DNA of 64,000 nucleotides from Aromatoleum tolulyticum (GCF_900156155.1 NZ_FTMD01000004.1:298784-362783), one strand, 5' to 3'; shown: positions 39,625 through 48,972, counted from the first letter of the stretch. Notes: generated by a model not told the origin, from the letters alone. Translations and numbers: made by a program.

Positions 39625-41595
39625 TCACTTCCCCCGCAACAGCCGCCCTTCGGCCTGCTCCAGATCCGCGGGCACGCCCATCAGGACGACGACGTCGCCC
39701 GCCTGCATCAGCGTCTCCGCGCTCGGCGCGAGGCCGCGGATGTTGCGTCGGCGCACGGCCGACACGGTCACGCCGAACTCGTCGAGCGCCATCGCCCCCA
39801 GGGTACGGCCGACCGCGTGCGCACCGGCCGGCAGCGTCACCGGGTGCAGCCGCACCTGGCGCGACTCCGGGCCGTCCGCCGCATCCGAGGTACCGTGGAA
39901 GAATCCGCGCATGAGCGCATAGCGCTGGTTGCGCACGTCGCGGATGCGCCGCACGACACGATTGAGCGGCACACCGATGAGCGCGAGGGCGTGCGACGCG
40001 AGCATGATGCTGCCCTCGAAAGCCTCCGGCACGACTTCCGCGGCACCGCCCTGCGACAGACGATCCATGTCCTTCTCGTCGGCGGCGCGCGTGACGATGG
40101 GCAGGTCCGGCCGCAGCGCGAGCGCGCGATGCAGCACGCGCAGCGCCGCCTCGACCTCGCCGAAGGAGATCACCAGTGCGCTCGCGCGCATGATGCCGGC
40201 AGCCATCAGCGTCTCGTGGCGCGACGCGTCGCCGTAAACGACGGTATCGCCGGCCGCCGCGGCCTCGCGCACACGCTCGGGGTCGAGATCCAGCGCGACG
40301 TAGCTGACATTCTCCTGCTCGAGAAAGCGCGCCATGTACTGCCCGCTGCGCCCGTAGCCGCAGACGATGATGTGCTTGCTGGTGTTCATCGACTGCGCCG
40401 CGACGCGGGTCAGCTCCATCGAGCGCAGCAGCCATTCGGACGCGACGAAGCGCAGCACGATCCGGTCGCTGGCCTGCACGATCAGCGGCGCGAGCAGCAT
40501 CGAGACGACCAGGGCAGCGACCGTGGTCTGCAGCAGCGCAGGCGGCATCAGGCCGAGGCCGTCGATCTGCGACACCAGCACGAAGCCGAATTCGCCCCCC
40601 GCGGACAACCACAGGCCGGTGCGCAGCGCCGTCCCGGCGGAGGAGCCGAAGGCGCGCGAGGCCGCGAACACGATCGCGCACTTCACGACCAGCAGCGCCG
40701 CGACCATGCCCAGCACCGCGAACAGGTGGCTCACGATCACATGGACATCGAGGAACATCCCGACCGTGACGAAAAAGAGCCCCAGCAGCACGTCGCGGAA
40801 GGGCTTGATGTCCTCCTCGACCTGGTAGCGGAACTCGGTTTCGGAAATCAGCATGCCGGCGAGAAAGGCCCCGAGGGCCAGCGACAGTCCGACGAGTTGC
40901 GAGAGCCACGCCAACCCCAGCGTAATCAGCAGCACATTGAGCATGAAGAGCTCGCCGGAGCGGCGACGCGCGACGATGGTGAACCATGCGCGCATCAGCC
41001 GCTGACCGAAACCGAGCACCAGCACCAGCAGAACGACGGCCTTCAGGGCCGCGATCCCGAGGGTTTCCGCCAGCGCCTCGGCCTGCTGCGACAGCGCCGG
41101 GATCAGGATCAGCAGCGGCACGACGGCGATGTCCTGGAACAGCAGCACGCCCATGGTCTCGCGTCCGTGCTTGCTGTCGAGCTCCATCCGGTCGGCAAGG
41201 AGTTTGGACAGGATCGCGGTCGATGACATCGCCAGCGTACTGCCCAGGGCGAGCCCCGCCCCCCAGCCGAACCCCAGGAGATGCCCCACCGGCATGACCA
41301 CCGCAATGCAGCCGAAGACCTGGGCGGCGCCGAGTCCGAACACCGTCCGTTTCATCGCCAGCAGACGCGGCAGCGAGAACTCGAGCCCGATCGAGAACAT
41401 CAGGAATACCACGCCGAACTCGGCGAGATGGCTCGCGCCCTCGGAGGCCGGCACCAGCTTCAGCGCATGCGGCCCCACGGCCGCCCCGACCAGCAGATAA
41501 CCGAGCACGGGCGGCAGATTGAGGCTGCGGAAGATCGCCACCGTGACGACCGCAGCGGCCAGCAGGAGGAGGACCAACTCCAGGGTATTGAGCAT
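39625..41595 (-). CDS. CPA2-family K+/H+ antiporter with TrkA domains (KefB/KefC-like)
   Basis: A 656-residue protein. About 12 membrane helices lie in residues 1–385. A TrkA-N (RCK) Rossmann domain follows (ICGYGRSGQYMARFLEQENV near 412–431), then a TrkA-C domain to the end (HAVGRTLGAMALDEFGV, GDVVVLMG). It resembles RosB/KefB potassium efflux antiporters. The glutathione-sensing details of Kef were not verified. It is monocistronic, 160 bases from mlaF. Confidence 0.9.
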   Translation of the reverse strand: MLNTLELVLLLLAAAVVTVAIFRSLNLPPVLGYLLVGAAVGPHALKLVPASEGASHLAEFGVVFLMFSIGLEFSLPRLLAMKRTVFGLGAAQVFGCIAVVMPVGHLLGFGWGAGLALGSTLAMSSTAILSKLLADRMELDSKHGRETMGVLLFQDIAVVPLLILIPALSQQAEALAETLGIAALKAVVLLVLVLGFGQRLMRAWFTIVARRRSGELFMLNVLLITLGLAWLSQLVGLSLALGAFLAGMLISETEFRYQVEEDIKPFRDVLLGLFFVTVGMFLDVHVIVSHLFAVLGMVAALLVVKCAIVFAASRAFGSSAGTALRTGLWLSAGGEFGFVLVSQIDGLGLMPPALLQTTVAALVVSMLLAPLIVQASDRIVLRFVASEWLLRSMELTRVAAQSMNTSKHIIVCGYGRSGQYMARFLEQENVSYVALDLDPERVREAAAAGDTVVYGDASRHETLMAAGIMRASALVISFGEVEAALRVLHRALALRPDLPIVTRAADEKDMDRLSQGGAAEVVPEAFEGSIMLASHALALIGVPLNRVVRRIRDVRNQRYALMRGFFHGTSDAADGPESRQVRLHPVTLPAGAHAVGRTLGAMALDEFGVTVSAVRRRNIRGLAPSAETLMQAGDVVVLMGVPADLEQAEGRLLRGK

Positions 41596-41737
41596 CGGGC
41601 TCCGCGTTGTGCATCGGGTTCGGCAGACGGTTCGGGTATACTCGTCCGTCTTGGTGCGCCGCAGCGGCGTCCGATTATCGACGACTCATGCCCCGCCGCG
41701 CCATCTATAAAAGAAAAGTGTAACCGCTCCGAACGCC

Positions 41738-42733
41738 ATGAACCCACCCCAGCCAAAATCCGCGCGGGAAGCCGGCGCCATCGCCCTGGCGCGGCGCGTG
41801 CTGCGCATCGAGGCGGATGCCGTCGTCGCCCTCGCGGACCGTCTCGGCGCCGAATTCGAGCAGGCGGTGGACCTGATCCTGCAGCGCCGCGGGCGCGTCA
41901 TCGTTACCGGCATCGGCAAGTCGGGCCACATCGGGCGCAAGCTCGCGGCCACCCTCGCCAGCACCGGCACCCCGGCCTATTTCGTGCATGCGGCGGAAGC
42001 CGCCCATGGCGACCTCGGCATGATCACGCCCGAAGACATCGTGATCGCGCTGTCGAACTCGGGCGCGAGCGAGGAAGTGCTCACCATCGTGCCCCTGGTC
42101 AAGCGCCAGGGGGCGAAGCTCATCTCGATCACCGGCAGGCCGGAATCGCCGCTCGCGCGCGAGGCCGATGTGCATCTGGACGCGGCCGTGGCCGAGGAAG
42201 CCTGTCCGCTGAACCTCGCCCCGACGGCGAGCACGACGGCGGCGCTCGCACTCGGCGATGCCCTTGCGGTGGCGTTGCTCGATGCGCGCGGCTTCGGTGC
42301 GGACGATTTCGCGCGTTCGCATCCGGGCGGCAGCCTGGGGCGCCGCCTGCTGACCCACGTCAGCGACGTGATGCGCCCGAGCGAACGCGTGCCGCAGGTG
42401 TCCGAAGACGCCTCGATGATGGCCGCGTTGATCGAGATGTCGCGCGGCGGCATGGGCATGACCGCCGTGGTCGGCGCCGATGGCCGCCCGATCGGCATCT
42501 TCACCGACGGCGACCTGCGCCGGGCGCTGGAACGCGGCTGCGACGCGCGCAGCGCGACGATCGCCGCGGTAATGACGCACAACCCGCGCAGCATCGGCCC
42601 GGACGCACTCGCAGCGGCCGCCGCCGAGATGATGGAACGGCAGCGCATCAACCAGCTGTTGGTGGTGGACCATCAGGGCGCCCTCGCCGGCGCCTTGACG
42701 ACCCACGACCTCATGCTGGCGAAGGTGATCTGA
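41738..42733 (+). CDS. kdsD: D-arabinose 5-phosphate isomerase (KdsD/KpsF)
   Basis: A 331-residue enzyme: a SIS domain (TGIGKSGHIGRKLAATLAST near 52–71) and two CBS domains (from ~210). It isomerises ribulose 5-phosphate to arabinose 5-phosphate for Kdo synthesis. The linker SHPGGSLGRRLL is typical. A TATAAA at 41706 may be its -10. The stop overlaps an ATG of a 15-codon frame; kdsC, the usual next gene, is absent. Confidence 0.93.
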   Translation: MNPPQPKSAREAGAIALARRVLRIEADAVVALADRLGAEFEQAVDLILQRRGRVIVTGIGKSGHIGRKLAATLASTGTPAYFVHAAEAAHGDLGMITPEDIVIALSNSGASEEVLTIVPLVKRQGAKLISITGRPESPLAREADVHLDAAVAEEACPLNLAPTASTTAALALGDALAVALLDARGFGADDFARSHPGGSLGRRLLTHVSDVMRPSERVPQVSEDASMMAALIEMSRGGMGMTAVVGADGRPIGIFTDGDLRRALERGCDARSATIAAVMTHNPRSIGPDALAAAAAEMMERQRINQLLVVDHQGALAGALTTHDLMLAKVI

Positions 42734-42780
42734 TGCGTACCTCCCTGCCCGCCCGTCTGCGCACGACCTGCACCGTCTGA
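42733..42780 (+). other. Possible 15-residue leader-like ORF resembling the start of lptA
   Basis: An ATG overlapping the kdsD stop (ATGA) opens a 15-codon frame. Its first seven residues (MRTSLPA) equal those at the second ATG of lptA (43372), with 18 of 21 bases identical. It occupies the place where kdsC is normally found. It may be a partial duplication or chance; translation is not shown. Confidence 0.35.
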
Positions 42781-42790
42781 CGCCCCAGCC

Positions 42791-43372
42791 GTGAAACCGT
42801 CCATCCAGCAACTCTACCCCCTCGCCGGCCTGATCATCGTGGCCGGCGCCTCGCTGTGGCTGGAGCGGGTCACCACCGGCGACGAGGCCCGCCCGTCGTC
42901 GCAGACGCGCCTGGAGCCCGACTTCGTCGCCGAACGGACGCGCCTCATCGCCTTCGACCGCGACGGTCGCCAGCACTACGAACTGCTCGCGGACAAGATC
43001 ACACACCACCCGCAGACGGATGCCACGGCGCTCGAGCGCCCCCGCCTGCGCTACGAGGTCGACGGGCGCGAACTGCACCTCAGCTCGGAACAGGGCGAAG
43101 TGCTCCGCCAGGGCGACGAAGTGCGTCTGACCGGCGACGTGCGCGCGCGGCGCGATGCGGCGCAGGGCAGCCCCGAAATGACGCTCGCGTCCGCCTCGCT
43201 CACGATCTGGCCCGACGAGGAACGTGCCGCGACGTCCGACCCGGTCGCGATCACCCAGGGCGCGAGCACGGCCCACGCGAACGGCATGAAGTCCGACAAC
43301 ATCTTCGGCACCCTGGAACTCATCGGCAACGCGCGCGTGCAAATCCCGCGCACCAACCGGAACCCACCATGA
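42791..43372 (+). CDS. lptC: LPS export protein LptC
   Basis: A 193-residue bitopic protein with an N-terminal membrane helix (LYPLAGLIIVAGASLWLE) and a beta-jellyroll periplasmic domain. LptC receives LPS from LptB2FG and hands it to LptA. The start is a GTG at 42791 without a strong Shine-Dalgarno. Its stop overlaps the lptA start. Confidence 0.88.
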   Translation: MKPSIQQLYPLAGLIIVAGASLWLERVTTGDEARPSSQTRLEPDFVAERTRLIAFDRDGRQHYELLADKITHHPQTDATALERPRLRYEVDGRELHLSSEQGEVLRQGDEVRLTGDVRARRDAAQGSPEMTLASASLTIWPDEERAATSDPVAITQGASTAHANGMKSDNIFGTLELIGNARVQIPRTNRNPP

Positions 43373-43917
43373 TGCGCACTTCCCTCCCCGCCCTGCTGGC
43401 GCTCGCTCTCGGACTGCTGTCGCAACCCGTACTCGCCGAGCGCGCCGACCGTGACCAGCCCGTCAACATCGAAGCCAACCGCGTCACCGTCGATGACCGC
43501 AACAAGGTCCACGTCTTCGAAGGCGATGTCGTCCTGACCCAGGGCACCCTGGTGATCAAGGGCGCGAAGCTGGTCGTGACCCAGGGTCCGGACGGCTTCC
43601 AGTCCGGCGTCGCGACCGGCAGCGAGAAACGGCTCGCGACCTTCCGCCAGAAGCGCGAAGGCAGCACCGAATACGTCGAAGGCGAAGCCGAGCGCATCGA
43701 GTACGACAGCCGCGCCGAACGGGCGCGCCTGTTCAACCAGGCCCACGTGAAGTCGGGCGCCGACGAAGTGCGCGGCCACTACATCGAATACGACTCGCTG
43801 AGCGAGAACTATCTGGTCACCAACCAGCCCGGCAAGACCGAGACGCGCGCAGCCGGCGACGGGCGCGTCCGCGCGGTGATCCAGCCCAAGAATTCCGGCA
43901 CCGAGAAGACCCACTGA
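43369..43917 (+). CDS. lptA: LPS transport periplasmic protein LptA
   Basis: A 182-residue OstA-like protein with a signal peptide ([15 protein letters not shown]). [20 protein letters not shown] and [15 protein letters not shown] are family motifs. It bridges the periplasm for LPS. Tandem ATGs occur at 43369 and 43372. lptB, which normally follows, is replaced by an enoyl-CoA hydratase gene. Confidence 0.93.
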   Translation: MMRTSLPALLALALGLLSQPVLAERADRDQPVNIEANRVTVDDRNKVHVFEGDVVLTQGTLVIKGAKLVVTQGPDGFQSGVATGSEKRLATFRQKREGSTEYVEGEAERIEYDSRAERARLFNQAHVKSGADEVRGHYIEYDSLSENYLVTNQPGKTETRAAGDGRVRAVIQPKNSGTEKTH

Positions 43918-43946
43918 CCGCTTCACCCTGCTACGGAGGAGACTGC

Positions 43947-44723
43947 ATGGAGTACAGCAACATCATCGTCGAAACGCGCGGACGGGTCGGCCTGATCACG
44001 CTTAATCGCCCGAAGGCGATGAACGCCCTCAACGACCAGCTGATCGATGAAGTGGGCCACGCGCTCGACGGTTTCGAGAAGAACGAGGAAATCGGCGCGA
44101 TCGTCATCACCGGCTCGGAAAAGGCGTTCGCCGCAGGCGCGGACATCGGCGCGATGGCGAACTACTCGCACATGGACGCCTACAAGGGCGACTACATCAC
44201 GCGCAACTGGGAGCGCCTGAAGAGCTGCCGCAAACCGATCATCGCGGCGGTCGCCGGCTTCGCGCTGGGCGGCGGGTGCGAGCTGGCGATGATGTGCGAC
44301 ATGATCTTCGCCGCCGACACCGCGAAATTCGGCCAGCCCGAGGTCAAGCTGGGCGTCCTGCCCGGCGCGGGCGGCACGCAGCGCCTGCCGCGCGCGATCG
44401 GCAAGGCGAAGGCGATGGACATGTGCCTCACCTCCCGCATGATGGACGCCGCCGAGGCCGAACGTGCCGGCCTGGTTGCCCGCATCGTTCCCGCCGATCG
44501 CCTCGTCGACGAGGCGATCGAGGCCGCCACGGTCATCGCCGGCTTCTCGCTGCCGGTCATCATGATGATCAAGGAATCGGTCAACCGTGCCTTCGAAAGC
44601 AGCCTCAGCGAAGGCCTGCTGTTCGAACGCCGCACCTTCCATTCGGCCTTCGGCCTGGAAGACCAGAAGGAAGGCATGGCCGCTTTCATCGAGAAGCGCA
44701 AGCCCGACTTCAAGCATCGCTGA
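43947..44723 (+). CDS. Enoyl-CoA hydratase
   Basis: A 258-residue crotonase-fold enzyme. The oxyanion-hole region AAGADIGAM, the catalytic loop [13 protein letters not shown] and the second Glu region ([20 protein letters not shown]) are all present, so hydratase activity in beta-oxidation is likely. An ACGGAGGAGA Shine-Dalgarno precedes the ATG. It lies 29 bases after lptA. Confidence 0.93.
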   Translation: MEYSNIIVETRGRVGLITLNRPKAMNALNDQLIDEVGHALDGFEKNEEIGAIVITGSEKAFAAGADIGAMANYSHMDAYKGDYITRNWERLKSCRKPIIAAVAGFALGGGCELAMMCDMIFAADTAKFGQPEVKLGVLPGAGGTQRLPRAIGKAKAMDMCLTSRMMDAAEAERAGLVARIVPADRLVDEAIEAATVIAGFSLPVIMMIKESVNRAFESSLSEGLLFERRTFHSAFGLEDQKEGMAAFIEKRKPDFKHR

Positions 44724-44731
44724 TGCTTCTT

Positions 44732-44757
44732 GCGCCGCCGCAATCCTGCGGCGGCGC
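44732..44757 (+). terminator. GC hairpin after enoyl-CoA hydratase
   Basis: An 11-bp perfect stem (GCGCCGCCGCA / TGCGGCGGCGC) with a 4-base loop, 8 bases after the stop. The T-tract is poor. Confidence 0.55.
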
Positions 44758-44849
44758 CCTCTCCATGTAATTTTCGTGTAATCTTCGCGGCGCATGCTGC
44801 GTAGCGGCATTGATGCCAATGGCAAATGACCGCGATCTGCCCATCGGCA

Positions 44850-44870
44850 TTTGTTTCACAGTGAAACAAA
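44850..44870. promoter_or_regulatory. 21-bp perfect palindrome upstream of phasin, parS-like
   Basis: TTTGTTTCAC-A-GTGAAACAAA, a perfect inverted repeat about one central base, 77 bases upstream of the phasin -35. Without the central A the core would equal the ParB parS consensus. It could be an operator for a regulator of phasin expression. No protein is assigned. Confidence 0.5.
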
Positions 44871-44947
44871 ATAAAAACAGCTACATAGGGCAGCACGCGG
44901 CATCCGGGTAATTTGTAAGAATTTTTTTGTGCGCCGCACAAAAGCGC

Positions 44948-44975
44948 TTGACAGCCGGTGGCACACACCTATAAT
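44948..44975 (+). promoter_or_regulatory. Strong sigma-70 promoter of the phasin gene
   Basis: Perfect TTGACA (44948–44953) and TATAAT (44970–44975) with a 16-base spacer. The start of transcription is expected near 44982, giving a ~76-base leader. Confidence 0.85.
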
Positions 44976-45058
44976 CAGATCAATGTTGCGACGCACCAAG
45001 CACTCAGGCAGTTGCGAAGCAAACCGAATCCAAACGTAACCTTCATCAGGAGATGAAA

Positions 45059-45619
45059 ATGTTTGCAACCCCCGAGCAATTCGCCGCCGCCAACAAAGCC
45101 AACGTCGAGACCCTGCTGACCCTGGCCAACAATGCCTTCGCCAGCGCCGAGCGTTTCGCCGCCCTGAACCTGAACACCGCCCGTTCGATCCTCGAAGACG
45201 GCCTGGCCAACTCCAAGGCCCTGCTCGGCGCCAAGGACGCCCAGGAATTCCTGGGCCTGCAGGCCTCGCTGGTGCAGCCGCTGGTCGAGAAGGCCGTGGC
45301 CTACAACCGTAGCGTCTATGAGATCGCTTCGCAGGGTCAGGAAGAAGTCTCGAAGCTGGTCGAAGCCCAGATCGCCGAGCTGAACAAGAGCCTGGCCGCT
45401 GCCCTCGACAAGGCTGCCAAGTCGGCTCCGGCCGGTTCGGACGTCGCCGTCGCCGCCGTCAAGTCGGCCATCGCCGCCGCCAACAGCGCCTACGACAGCG
45501 TCAGCAAGGCTGCCAAGCAAGTCGCCGAGATCGCCGAAGCGAACGTCGCTGCCGCGACCAACGCCACCGTCAAGGCCGTGAGCGCCACTGCCAAGACCGC
45601 GTCGAAGAAGGCTGCCTGA
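45059..45619 (+). CDS. phaP: Phasin family protein
   Basis: A 186-residue Ala-rich helical protein (phasin_2 type). It coats polyhydroxyalkanoate granules. FATPEQFAAANKANVETLL is at the start and an Ala/Lys-rich C-terminal tail ends in TASKKAA. AGGAG lies 6 bases before the ATG at 45059; an ATG at 45053 abuts it too closely. The near-ideal promoter and terminator imply high expression. Confidence 0.92.
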   Translation: MFATPEQFAAANKANVETLLTLANNAFASAERFAALNLNTARSILEDGLANSKALLGAKDAQEFLGLQASLVQPLVEKAVAYNRSVYEIASQGQEEVSKLVEAQIAELNKSLAAALDKAAKSAPAGSDVAVAAVKSAIAAANSAYDSVSKAAKQVAEIAEANVAAATNATVKAVSATAKTASKKAA

Positions 45620-45672
45620 TCGCCGTCTGATCGAATCGACGCGCCGGCCCCGCCAGGGGCGGGCGCGGCAAC

Positions 45673-45706
45673 AAAAAGCCCCGCAGAGCAATCTGCGGGG
45701 CTTTTT
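45673..45706. terminator. Rho-independent terminator after phasin
   Basis: A 15-bp perfect stem (AAAAAGCCCCGCAGA / TCTGCGGGGCTTTTT) with a 4-base loop and T-runs on both strands. It can terminate transcripts in either direction. Confidence 0.92.
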
Positions 45707-45776
45707 GCTTTACGGCAGAAATCGTACGGGCGGGGTTCCGAGCGACCGCGAACCATCACGCCGACAATCAACTACA

Positions 45777-45836
45777 ACCGTTCGCCCTTAGCCTATCGGG
45801 CAGCGGCAGGGCTTCGACAGGCTCAGCCCGAACGGT
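45777..45836. repeat. Extragenic palindromic repeat between phasin and pilU
   Basis: Outer arms ACCGTTCG (45777–45784) and CGAACGGT (45829–45836) enclose an inner hairpin with GGGCT/AGCCC arms around CTTCGACAGGCTCAG. This motif is a familiar dispersed extragenic repeat in proteobacterial genomes. It lies 29 bases from the pilU stop. Confidence 0.65.
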
Positions 45837-45865
45837 ATTTGGTTGCCGGACTAACAACTCCCCGC

Positions 45866-47077
45866 CTAGCCGGCGACCTTGGCGCCTGGAGCTGCGCCGC
45901 CCTCTGCCTCCTCGTCCTCGTCCTTCTCCTCCTCGATCGACAGGCTCAACTCGGCGGCCGCAGAGGTCTTTGGCTGGCCGCGCTCGGCCTTCAGCTTGAT
46001 CTGCAGGCGCAGCTCGTTGGTCGAGTCGGCGTTGCGGATTGCCTCCTCGTAGCTGATTGATCCGGCGTCGTAGAGGTCGAACAGCGCCTGGTCGAAGGTA
46101 CACATGCCCAGTTCGCGCGACTTCGCCATGATCTCCTTGATCGACTGGAACTGCCCCTTGAAGATCATCTCCGCGATCGTCGGCGTGTTGAGCAGGATCT
46201 CGATCGCCGCCTTGCGCCCCTTGCCGTCCTCGGTGCGGATCAGGCGCTGCGATACGATCGCGCGCAGGTTCGACGACAGATCCATGAGCAACTGGTTGCG
46301 CCGTTCCTCGGGGAAGAAGTTCACGATCCGGTCGATGGTCTGGTTCGCGTTGTTCGCGTGCAGCGTGCCCAGGCACAGGTGGCCCGTCTCCGCGAAGGCA
46401 ATCGCGTGCTCCATCGTCTCGCGGTCGCGGATCTCGCCGATCAGGATCACGTCGGGGGCCTGGCGCAGCGTGTTCTTCAACGCATGTTCCCACGAATGCG
46501 TATCGACGCCGACCTCGCGGTGCGTGACGAGACACTGCTTGTTGCGATGGACGTACTCGACCGGATCCTCGACGGTGATGATGTGCCCGGGGGCGGTGCT
46601 GTTGCGGTGATCGATCATCGCCGCGAGCGTCGTCGACTTGCCCGAACCGGTACCGCCCACGACCAGCACGAGGCCGCGCTTGGTCATGATGATATCCTTG
46701 AGCACCTCCGGCAGCCCGAGCCTGGCGAGCGTGGGGATCTCGGACGCGATCGTGCGGATGACCATGCCGGAGTTCTGCTGCTGGACGAAGACATTCACGC
46801 GGAAGCGGCACACGCCGGGAATGGCGATCGCGAAATTGCACTCCATCTCGGCCTCGAACTCGGCACGCTGGCGCTCGTTCATCAGGCTCAGGGCCAGCGA
46901 GCGCGTGATGTCGGGCGTCAGCCGCTGCTGGCTGAGCGCTTTCATCGTGCCATGCGCCTTCACGGTCGGCGGAAAATCCACCGAGATGAACAGGTCGGAC
47001 CCGTCCATCTGGTGCATCGCATTGAGCAGCCTGTGCATGTAGGCGCGGGCTTCTTCTATGCCCAGGGCGGACGACAT
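45866..47077 (-). CDS. pilU: Type IV pilus retraction ATPase PilU
   Basis: A 403-residue PilT/PilU-family ATPase. Walker A is GGTGSGKSTTLA, the Asp box and Walker B VILIGEIRDRETM, and the His box GHLCLGTLHANN. The C-terminal acidic tail (EEEKDEDEEAEGG) and length favour PilU over PilT. The ATG at 47077 has an AAGGA Shine-Dalgarno. pilT is not adjacent here. Confidence 0.88.
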   Translation of the reverse strand: MSSALGIEEARAYMHRLLNAMHQMDGSDLFISVDFPPTVKAHGTMKALSQQRLTPDITRSLALSLMNERQRAEFEAEMECNFAIAIPGVCRFRVNVFVQQQNSGMVIRTIASEIPTLARLGLPEVLKDIIMTKRGLVLVVGGTGSGKSTTLAAMIDHRNSTAPGHIITVEDPVEYVHRNKQCLVTHREVGVDTHSWEHALKNTLRQAPDVILIGEIRDRETMEHAIAFAETGHLCLGTLHANNANQTIDRIVNFFPEERRNQLLMDLSSNLRAIVSQRLIRTEDGKGRKAAIEILLNTPTIAEMIFKGQFQSIKEIMAKSRELGMCTFDQALFDLYDAGSISYEEAIRNADSTNELRLQIKLKAERGQPKTSAAAELSLSIEEEKDEDEEAEGGAAPGAKVAG

Positions 47078-47209
47078 AAGGATTCCTTCAGGAGGCAGGC
47101 CCGGCGTCAATTCACCCGCCGGTCCGGTTCGAACACGAAAAATGGAATTTTAGGGCATCGCCGCCGGGACCGGATACGGTGCCGCCACCCGAAGCCGGTC
47201 GGGCGGCAA

Positions 47210-48895
47210 TCAGGAAGCGGGCACGACCGGCGCTTCGGCCGGCAGGGCGATCTCGTAATACATGCGTTCGCGCGTGAGACGGCCACCCAAGCTGGCGATA
47301 CGCCGCCGCACCACGTCGAAGCGGCTGTCCTCGAACCGGACATGCTCCTTGCATACACCGGGATAGGCCTTGCATTCGCTGGTGATGCGGATCAGCAGCT
47401 CCGCCCCGCTGGCCATGGTCTCGACGACGATGGTGCCCCCCTTCCCGCCCGGACCGGCGGGACATTCCGTGCAGGCCTGCAGCAGGTTCATCAACACCTC
47501 GTTGAGGTAGTCGGGGATCACCGAGACCGCGGGCAGATCGGCGCCGCCCTTGAATTCGAGCCGGATCGACCGGAAACGCCGGTCGAAGCCGAGGAAATCG
47601 AGGATCGACTTGACCATCACGTTGATATCGACGAGTTCGTGCGATTCGCGCCGCGCCGCTGCGAATTCCGAGATCTGTCGGGTCATCCCGGCGATGCGGC
47701 GGGTCTGCTCGAGGATCAGCGCCGGCTGGCAGCTTTCGCAGCCGTTGCGCTGCTTGTTCAACTGGATCTCCTGCGCGAGCATCGAGATCGTCGCCAGCGG
47801 ATTGCCGACCTCGTGGGCGACGTTCGCGGCCATCGTCGCGAGGGCCGCCATCTTCTCGTGATGCCAGCGCTCCTCGCGTTCCGCCGCGCGCTCCTGTGCC
47901 GCCGCCTGCGCGTCGATGATGCGCTGGCCGATGCGCACGATTGCCCACAGCGCGCCATAGAGGACGACCAGGGTGCCGCCCACGATCAGAAGAAAGACTT
48001 CCGAGCTGGCGCTCACCTTGTCCTCGTTTTCGGCCAGGGTCCGCTCCAGCTCCTCCTGGTTCGCGCGCGCGAGCCCGCCGAGCTCGGCCGAAACGGCCTG
48101 GATGCGCCCGAGGAAGGACGTGACGTCGGAATAGATCTCGAACACCCCCACGACACGGTCGCTGCCGCGCTCGCGCACGGGAATGTAGCTCGAAATGAGG
48201 TCGCGGTTCTCGACCACGCCCTCGAAGGCGCTGAAGCGCTCGCGGTGGGTGACCTCGCTGGCAGGCACACCGGCCGCCGCGTTCTTCCAGCCCTGGTTGT
48301 CCGCCTTGTCCTCGCCGATCTGTGTGTGCTCCGACGAATAGATCGTGATGCCGCGCAGGTCGAAAACCTTGATCTTGAACACGCTGCTCGCCTGCATCGT
48401 CTCATACGCCTTGGCGTCGAGCTCGGCAAAGCCCGGCAGCCCCATGATCGTCCGGCCCAGCTCCGCAAAGCATGCGCGCCGCGGATCGGGACCGCCCGCC
48501 GCGGGCGCGGGCAGGCTGCGGCAGGGAGCGGCAGAAATGGCCTGCGCACGCGCGGCAAACGGCGCGATGTGGGAGTCCCACAACACATTGCCGACCACGC
48601 GCGTGAGCGTGACATGGCTGGCTTCGTGCAGGGAGATCAGGCTCGCACGCGCGGCCTGGTCCTGCTTGGCGGCCAGATTTTTCTGCGCACGGGCGAAGAA
48701 ATCCCCCTGCTCGCGCTGGACCTGGGCGAAAAACGTGATCTCGCCGCGTTGCAGGAAATACAGCACGACGGCGACGGTCACGAACGCGACGAGGCTTGCG
48801 AGCGTGAAATAGCGCATCAGGCGGAAATGTCGGACGGCGTCGCGCGCCTGCTGCTCCGCCGGCTGCGACGAGAGCCTGCCACGACGATCCATCAT
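47210..48895 (-). CDS. Membrane histidine kinase-like protein with atypical cysteine-rich ATPase domain
   Basis: A 561-residue protein. A first membrane helix lies at ~27–48, a ~250-residue periplasmic sensor region follows, then a second helix (~299–321) and a linker. The HisKA motif is ANVAHEVGNPLATI (His361). The C-terminal region keeps an N-box-like NEVLMNLL but lacks a recognisable DxGxG G1 box. It carries three cysteine pairs instead: C386/C389, C475/C478 and C508/C515. Metal or redox binding is possible but inferred. The start at 48895 has GGAGG 8 bases upstream. No response regulator is adjacent; it follows the acyltransferase gene after 77 bases. Confidence 0.78.
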   Translation of the reverse strand: MMDRRGRLSSQPAEQQARDAVRHFRLMRYFTLASLVAFVTVAVVLYFLQRGEITFFAQVQREQGDFFARAQKNLAAKQDQAARASLISLHEASHVTLTRVVGNVLWDSHIAPFAARAQAISAAPCRSLPAPAAGGPDPRRACFAELGRTIMGLPGFAELDAKAYETMQASSVFKIKVFDLRGITIYSSEHTQIGEDKADNQGWKNAAAGVPASEVTHRERFSAFEGVVENRDLISSYIPVRERGSDRVVGVFEIYSDVTSFLGRIQAVSAELGGLARANQEELERTLAENEDKVSASSEVFLLIVGGTLVVLYGALWAIVRIGQRIIDAQAAAQERAAEREERWHHEKMAALATMAANVAHEVGNPLATISMLAQEIQLNKQRNGCESCQPALILEQTRRIAGMTRQISEFAAARRESHELVDINVMVKSILDFLGFDRRFRSIRLEFKGGADLPAVSVIPDYLNEVLMNLLQACTECPAGPGGKGGTIVVETMASGAELLIRITSECKAYPGVCKEHVRFEDSRFDVVRRRIASLGGRLTRERMYYEIALPAEAPVVPAS

Positions 48896-48972
48896 CTGCA
48901 TTTCCTCCGCCCCTTCCATTCCACGCTCCGCGCCCCGGGGGGCGGCTTGCGGGACGACCGAAGCCGCCCGGT

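Noticed and set aside
44850..44870. Calling the palindrome a true parS site
   Set aside because: The extra central base changes the half-site spacing, there is no parAB nearby, and one copy alone is not evidence. It is kept only as an observation.
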